Assembly (NCBI GenBank): GCA_035531475.1
Contig: DATKST010000044.1
Location: 1-10,938 of the forward strand
Length of the DNA: 10,938 nucleotides
Reading direction: 5' to 3'
Source: CALCEB01 sp035531475
Lineage (GTDB): Bacteria; Acidobacteriota; Terriglobia; UBA7540
Shown one piece after another: positions 7,811 to 10,938 of the stretch (its first letter is position 1; the number at the start of each line of letters is the position of its first letter). The translations under genes were made by a program, and so were the position numbers. The notes beneath the pieces were generated by a model. It saw only the letters and a list, made by a program, of their open reading frames with translations. It was not told where the DNA came from and did not search any database.

Positions 7811-8530
7811 TTACTGTGCCCGCGGAATCGCTGTTTCGGTCAGCTTCCCGCTTGCCAGATGGAACATGCGATCCGCTCGCTGTGCGATCTCCATGTTGTG
7901 AGTTGCCAGCACCGAGGTCAAGCGATATTCCTGGTGCAACTTTTTGAGCAACCCGGAAATCCGTTCCGCCGAACGATAATCTAGGTTTCCTGTGGGCTCA
8001 TCCGCCAGAAGTAGGGCTGGTTGGTTAATCAGGGCGCGGGCCAGAGCCACCCGCTGCCGTTCCCCACCGGAAAGCTCTCCGGGTCGGCGGTTCGCCGCCG
8101 CAGACAGTCCAACTTCCACCAACAATTCAAGCGCCTTGCCCTTGGCGGCGCCGGGATTCATTCCCGCCACAAGGCCGGGCATCATTACGTTTTCCAGGGC
8201 GCTGAATTCCGGAAGCAGATAGTGCATTTGCCATACAAAACCCAGTTTAGCCCTGCGATAATGAGCGCGTTCTACTTCACTGAACCGGCTGATCTTCTCC
8301 CCAACGAAGTATACCTCACCGCTGCTTGGAGTGTCCAGCGCAGCCAGAAGCTGGAGGAGAGTGCTTTTTCCTGCTCCTGACTCACCCACCAGGGCAACGA
8401 ACTCACCCGCGTGAATCTGGAAATTCAGGTCTTCAAACACTACGACCTTGTCGCCGCCGGAACAAAAAATGCGGGTCAATCCCTCCGCCCGGACCAGCAC
8501 TTCACCGCTCGTACCCTGATTCCTTATCAT
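7811..8530 (-). CDS. lolD: LolD, ATPase of the lipoprotein-releasing ABC transporter
   Basis: LolD powers release of outer-membrane lipoproteins from the inner membrane to the carrier LolA. Numbering from the ATG at 8530 (239 aa; E. coli 233), the ABC motifs are complete: Walker A GESGAGKST (49-57), Q-loop with Q101, the LolD-type LLPEF (105-109), signature LSGGERQRVALARAL (153-167), Walker B LLLADEPTGNLD (173-184) and switch His in ATHN (H211). The LLPEF stretch and the pairing with a LolC/E permease separate it from MacB- or FtsE-type relatives. Start: ATG 8530 has GGAG 5 nt upstream and aligns best with the family. An in-frame ATG at 8557 would add 9 residues but has only a GGA 9 nt upstream. 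The Q-loop reads VWQMHYLLPEF, where the family more often has a Phe or Tyr before the Gln. Transcribed after lolC/E across a structured 195-nt gap. Confidence 0.93.
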   Translation of the reverse strand: MIRNQGTSGEVLVRAEGLTRIFCSGGDKVVVFEDLNFQIHAGEFVALVGESGAGKSTLLQLLAALDTPSSGEVYFVGEKISRFSEVERAHYRRAKLGFVWQMHYLLPEFSALENVMMPGLVAGMNPGAAKGKALELLVEVGLSAAANRRPGELSGGERQRVALARALINQPALLLADEPTGNLDYRSAERISGLLKKLHQEYRLTSVLATHNMEIAQRADRMFHLASGKLTETAIPRAQ

Positions 8531-8635
8531 CGGCACTCCGGCTTCCGCCGCTGACATCTTTTTCTATCCATCTGCAATGGCATATCCCTTTGAAGGTACG
8601 TCGCCCGGCCGGGTTGTCCATGCGGAGCGGCCAAC

Positions 8636-8696
8636 CGCCCGGTTTGGGCGAGGCGGGAGCATGGTGCGGCGACTCCCTCACTCCCGCCTGTTGCCC
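8636..8696 (-). other. Back-to-back hairpins in the lolC/E-lolD gap
   Basis: The non-coding gap 8531-8725 contains a perfect 9-bp inverted repeat, AGGCGGGAG (8651-8659) and CTCCCGCCT (8681-8689), with a 21-nt loop. GGGC (8646-8649) and GCCC (8693-8696) can extend it across a small internal loop. Directly adjoining it is a second hairpin, CGCCC-GGTTT-GGGCG (8636-8650), which competes for the same GGGC. In the direction of transcription there is no T-run after either stem, so this is not a standard terminator. It could stabilise or partly attenuate the message between permease and ATPase. The repeats are seen directly; the role is inferred. Confidence 0.5.
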
Positions 8697-8725
8697 ACCG
8701 TCGTCCGGATGGCGGCCCGGCGTTG

Positions 8726-9955
8726 TCATTCATACCGCAAAGTTTCCACCGGGTTCAGCCTCGCTGCCGCCAGCGAAGGGTAGAGAGTCGCCAAAAAGCT
8801 GATCACCAGGGCCACCGACGCGATCCAGACGCCGTCCATCAGCCGCGAATGGAAAGGTACATAGGCCAAGGCATAGACATCGGCCTGAAGATGGATCAGC
8901 TTGTAATGGTTTCCCACCCAGGAAATGCCGTAGCCCAGCACCAACCCCAGCCCCGCGCCAAGCGCCCCAATAATCAGCCCGTGCAGCGTGAACACCGACC
9001 ACACTTGCCGCTTGGTCGCTCCCATGGACATCAGCACCGCTATGTCGCGGTTCTTCTCCATCACCATCATCGCCAGCGTAATAAGGATATTCAGCGCCGC
9101 CACCAACACAATCAACCCAATGGTCAGGATCGTGACCAACCGCTCAAGATGGAGCGCGCTGAACAACGAATGGTTCTCCTCCATCCACGTGGTCGTGACA
9201 AAGCCCGGGCCAGCCGCCTTTTGAATGGCCTCGGCTACCGGCTCGGCCAGATCGACGTTATCGATTTTGAACCCGATCACCGAAACCACATTGGTCAGGT
9301 CAAAAAGCTTCTGCGCCGCTGCCAGATTCGTATAAACCCATGAGGCGTCAAAATCATAAAACCCCGAATCGAAAATGCCGGCCACCCGGAAGTGCCGGAA
9401 CTTGGGTACGATTCCCAAAGGTGTTATATAGCCCTGGGGGCTCGTCACCAGCACCGTGTCGCCCACGGACAGGCCCAGCGACTTCGCCAGCTCTTTGCCA
9501 ATCACCAGCGGGTCGGCATCCTCAGAGTGGTCCTGAAGTCCTTCTATGGAGCCTTCCTTGATGTGGGTCAACAGGTCGCCCACGCGCAATTCACGCTCCG
9601 GGTCCACGCCTTTCAGCACCACGCCTTGTGCGCTCGTGCGGCTGGAAATCAGGACTTCTTCATAGAGGGCTGGGGACGCGGCGACCACATGGGGAACGTG
9701 CGCCAGGCGGTTGGCGAGCGCGGCGTAATTCTGAATCCCGTCGTTTTTGGCGCGCAACAGGTTGAGGTTCGCGGTGGCCCCCAGCAGCCGCTGCTCCAGA
9801 TTTTCGCGGAAGCCGTTATTGATGGCCAACGCCACCACCAGCGCGCAAACCCCCGCCATCACGCCCAGCACGGAAATCGCCGTGACCACTGAAATCACGG
9901 ATTGCCGCCGCTTGGCCCGCAAATACCGCAACGCCACAAAGAACTCAAACTTCAT
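8726..9955 (-). CDS. lolC: LolC/LolE-type lipoprotein-releasing permease (FtsX-like)
   Basis: Inner-membrane subunit of the Lol transporter that passes lipoproteins to periplasmic LolA. Numbering from the ATG at 9955 (409 aa, about E. coli LolC/LolE size): amphipathic start MKFEFFVALRYLRAKRRQ, TM1 about 21-46, a large periplasmic domain about 47-272, TM2 about 273-298, TM3 about 321-348 and TM4 about 374-394. The cytoplasmic loop EKNRDIAVLMSMGATKRQV (300-318) is the coupling region typical of LolC/E, and the end YPSLAAARLNPVETLRYE is characteristic. The periplasmic segment around 172-186 (SPQGYITPLGIVPKF) falls where LolC has its LolA-binding hook. Only one permease is visible, so a homodimer with two LolD is likely (inference); the choice between lolC and lolE names is arbitrary. 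A second ATG at 9967 would add four residues. I prefer 9955 because it gives the family's standard start and because a promoter -10 overlaps 9967. Neither ATG has a Shine-Dalgarno sequence. Confidence 0.93.
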   Translation of the reverse strand: MKFEFFVALRYLRAKRRQSVISVVTAISVLGVMAGVCALVVALAINNGFRENLEQRLLGATANLNLLRAKNDGIQNYAALANRLAHVPHVVAASPALYEEVLISSRTSAQGVVLKGVDPERELRVGDLLTHIKEGSIEGLQDHSEDADPLVIGKELAKSLGLSVGDTVLVTSPQGYITPLGIVPKFRHFRVAGIFDSGFYDFDASWVYTNLAAAQKLFDLTNVVSVIGFKIDNVDLAEPVAEAIQKAAGPGFVTTTWMEENHSLFSALHLERLVTILTIGLIVLVAALNILITLAMMVMEKNRDIAVLMSMGATKRQVWSVFTLHGLIIGALGAGLGLVLGYGISWVGNHYKLIHLQADVYALAYVPFHSRLMDGVWIASVALVISFLATLYPSLAAARLNPVETLRYE

Positions 9956-9965
9956 AGGTAGGTTC

Positions 9966-9994
9966 ATTATGTGTCAGCAGTGATTTTCTGAAAA
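9966..9994 (-). promoter_or_regulatory. Sigma70-like promoter for the lolC/E block
   Basis: On the minus strand TTTTCA (9994 to 9989, 4/6 to TTGACA) and CATAAT (9971 to 9966, 5/6 to TATAAT) are separated by exactly 17 nt. Transcription would begin near 9959-9960, 4-5 nt before the ATG at 9955, giving a near-leaderless message. This agrees with the absence of a Shine-Dalgarno sequence before this gene. The match is visible; use of the promoter is inferred. Confidence 0.45.
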
Positions 9995-10112
9995 GGCTAT
10001 TCCGGGATTGGCGCCAGTTCTTGGGTCAGGCGCTACCGGCGGAGGGGGGCCTTGTCCCGTCACTTCAAACCGCCCGATAGCATTAACAGACCCATACCCG
10101 CTCCTGCAGAGT

Positions 10113-10141
10113 TTGCCTGAGGCCTGAAGTTTAAGTATAGT
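10113..10141 (+). promoter_or_regulatory. Sigma70-like promoter for the acetyltransferase gene
   Basis: TTGCCT (10113-10118, 4/6 to TTGACA) and TATAGT (10136-10141, 5/6 to TATAAT) are separated by exactly 17 nt. The spacer region contains a direct repeat, GCCTGA at 10115-10120 and again at 10122-10127, which could be a protein-binding site or chance. The predicted start is near 10148, leaving a leader of about 113 nt before the ATG at 10261. It points away from the lolC/E promoter, about 118 nt distant. Confidence 0.5.
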
Positions 10142-10148
10142 GATGGAG

Positions 10149-10268
10149 GTGTCAGTGGCTGAAACCTCAACATGGCAAAACTTGCCCGCAGGCGCCTGGG
10201 GCCACCCGCCAAAGGATTCGCCAAACTCACTGAGGGCTCATCCAAGCAGGATGGTTCAATATGTTTGA
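10149..10268 (+). CDS. Possible short upstream reading frame (leader peptide) overlapping the acetyltransferase
   Basis: A GTG at 10149, or in frame at 10155, opens a frame of 39 or 37 residues beginning (M)AETSTWQNLPAGAWG and stopping with TGA at 10266-10268. The stop overlaps the acetyltransferase start codon region by 8 nt, an arrangement typical of translational coupling. GGAGG at 10145-10149 is 5 nt before the GTG at 10155, a strong ribosome site. If transcription starts at the predicted 10148-10149, however, that site would be lost and the GTG at 10149 would be at the very 5' end, a leaderless start. There is no run of Cys or Ser codons as expected for a classical amino-acid attenuator. 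I recognise no family; a chance frame is possible. Confidence 0.3.
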   Translation: MSVAETSTWQNLPAGAWGHPPKDSPNSLRAHPSRMVQYV

Positions 10269-10851
10269 AAACCTGCGCGGGGATATCGCGCGAGTCAGGG
10301 ATGTGAGTCTGCAGCAGGGTTGGTGGCAACGCCACCCGCTGACTCGCACCCTAAGAGCCTTTTTTCACATCGGCTTTCCGCCCATTGCCGCTTACCGCTT
10401 TGGCCATTGGGTGGAGGGTGTCCGCATTCCCGCGGTGCGGCAGGTGTTATGGATCGTCGCCAACATCCTGCGGCGTTTCACATCCATCTTGACGGGCGTC
10501 TACATCATCCAGAAGGCCGAGATTGGTCCCGGGTTGGTCATTCATACGTGGTCCGGCATTTTCATCGGGGCCGTTAAGATTGGCCGCAACTTGACGGTCG
10601 GCACCGGGGTCTTGGTCAGCAATGGAGTGGTCAGTATTGGCGACGATGTGTGGCTCGGTCCGGGCTGCAAGATCATGCCGGGAGTAACAATTGGCAATAA
10701 CGTTGTGGTGATGCCCAACAGTCTGGTGCTGACCGACATTGCGGACAATACGACCATCGTGGGAGTCCCAGCCCGCATCAAACTGCGTGGCGGACGCCCG
10801 CAGCGATTTCGTGCCTCCGTTGGAAAGAACGATGCCGGGAAGAAACCATGA
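10261..10851 (+). CDS. Serine acetyltransferase-like left-handed beta-helix acyltransferase
   Basis: Likely transfers an acetyl group from acetyl-CoA to a small molecule or sugar. Residues 1-75 are mainly helical with aromatic and basic residues (GWWQRHP at 20-26; AYRFGHW at 44-50). About 84-170 is a run of hexapeptide repeats ([LIV]-G-x4 type: IGPGLV, IGRNLT, IGDDVW, IGNNVV), closing with GVPARI (168-173). The tail 174-196 is short and basic. The overall form fits the short serine acetyltransferase subfamily. H95 in VIHTWSGIFIG lies where CysE has its catalytic His. The preceding residue is Ile (I94), where CysE has Asp, so O-acetyltransfer to another acceptor, such as a polysaccharide sugar, is equally plausible; I therefore give no symbol. 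The ATG is preceded by AGGA (10248-10251) at 9 nt. The gene is alone on its strand here, and its neighbour beyond the repeat is not visible. Confidence 0.8.
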   Translation: MFENLRGDIARVRDVSLQQGWWQRHPLTRTLRAFFHIGFPPIAAYRFGHWVEGVRIPAVRQVLWIVANILRRFTSILTGVYIIQKAEIGPGLVIHTWSGIFIGAVKIGRNLTVGTGVLVSNGVVSIGDDVWLGPGCKIMPGVTIGNNVVVMPNSLVLTDIADNTTIVGVPARIKLRGGRPQRFRASVGKNDAGKKP

Positions 10852-10858
10852 CGGCGGT

Positions 10859-10938
10859 CTGTAGTGGCGAAATTTGCTGTAGCGGCGCTCTATGAGCGCC
10901 GAAAACCGTTGACGATTTCGGGTCGGCGCTCATAGAGC
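10859..10938. repeat. Nested palindromic REP-like repeat, cut by the window end
   Basis: Starting 8 nt after the acetyltransferase stop there is an 11-bp direct repeat with one mismatch: CTGTAGTGGCG (10859-10869) and CTGTAGCGGCG (10877-10887). The second copy runs into a perfect hairpin, CGGCGCTC-TAT-GAGCGCCG (10883-10901). GCTCTATGAGCGCCGA (10887-10902) is then repeated as its exact reverse complement at 10923-10938, with 20 nt between the arms. The second arm is itself the start of the same hairpin in the other orientation and is cut off by the window edge. The layout resembles dispersed bacterial REP/BIME units or a small MITE-like element. It could also terminate the acetyltransferase message, although no T-run is seen. 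Confidence 0.75.

Noticed and set aside
8502..8733. Two minus-strand frames (75 and 68 codons) bridging the lolC/E-lolD gap
   Set aside because: Both run out of frame through the end of lolC/E or the start of lolD, are rich in Pro, Gly and Arg, and follow the hairpin-forming GC tracts rather than a coding pattern.
8723..9343. A 206-codon plus-strand frame antisense to lolC/E
   Set aside because: The product is low-complexity, rich in His, Gln and Arg, and typical of a complement-frame shadow.
10060..10335. A 91-codon minus-strand frame across the divergent region and the acetyltransferase start
   Set aside because: It covers both the promoter and the acetyltransferase N-terminus in antisense and has no features of its own.

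Overview
The window suggests a Gram-negative, didermic bacterium with a moderately GC-rich genome. The best guess is a member of the Acidobacteriota or a close soil-type relative. That guess rests on gene order (lolC/E, lolD, clpC, bamA, skp on one strand), on the proline/alanine-rich extension of BamA and on a single LolC/E-type permease. It is an inference; no rRNA or other marker is present. The content is mostly housekeeping: there is no CRISPR array, transposase, phage gene, tRNA or rRNA.

Layout. Positions 1-48 may be the last codons of an unidentified gene. About 290 bases without a convincing gene follow. folD (337-1269, +) encodes the bifunctional folate enzyme. It converges on a five-gene minus-strand block, read from right to left: lolC/E-type permease (8726-9955), lolD ATPase (7811-8530), clpC unfoldase (5255-7693), bamA (2010-5060) and skp/ompH (1345-1947). 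The gaps in this block are 195, 117, 194 and 62 nt, so it is collinear but not tightly packed, and internal promoters or processing sites are possible. Upstream of the block, a divergent region of about 300 nt (9956-10260) holds two respectable sigma70-like promoters pointing apart. One drives the lol genes; the other drives a left-handed beta-helix acetyltransferase of the serine acetyltransferase type (10261-10851, +). The window ends in a nested palindromic repeat (10859-10938) cut by its edge.

How the genes work together. LolC/E with LolD extracts lipoproteins from the inner membrane for delivery to the outer membrane. BamA inserts outer-membrane beta-barrel proteins, and Skp chaperones those proteins across the periplasm. 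The block is therefore an outer-membrane biogenesis cluster with a cytoplasmic protein-unfolding ATPase, ClpC, embedded in it. folD and the acetyltransferase have no evident functional link to it.

I did not find a clearly new biological system. The points most worth a second look are: a short upstream reading frame that overlaps the acetyltransferase start by 8 nt; a promoter whose -10 box overlaps the first lolC/E ATG and implies a near-leaderless start; two back-to-back hairpins between lolC/E and lolD; the nested palindromes at the right edge; and the placement of clpC between Lol and Bam genes.
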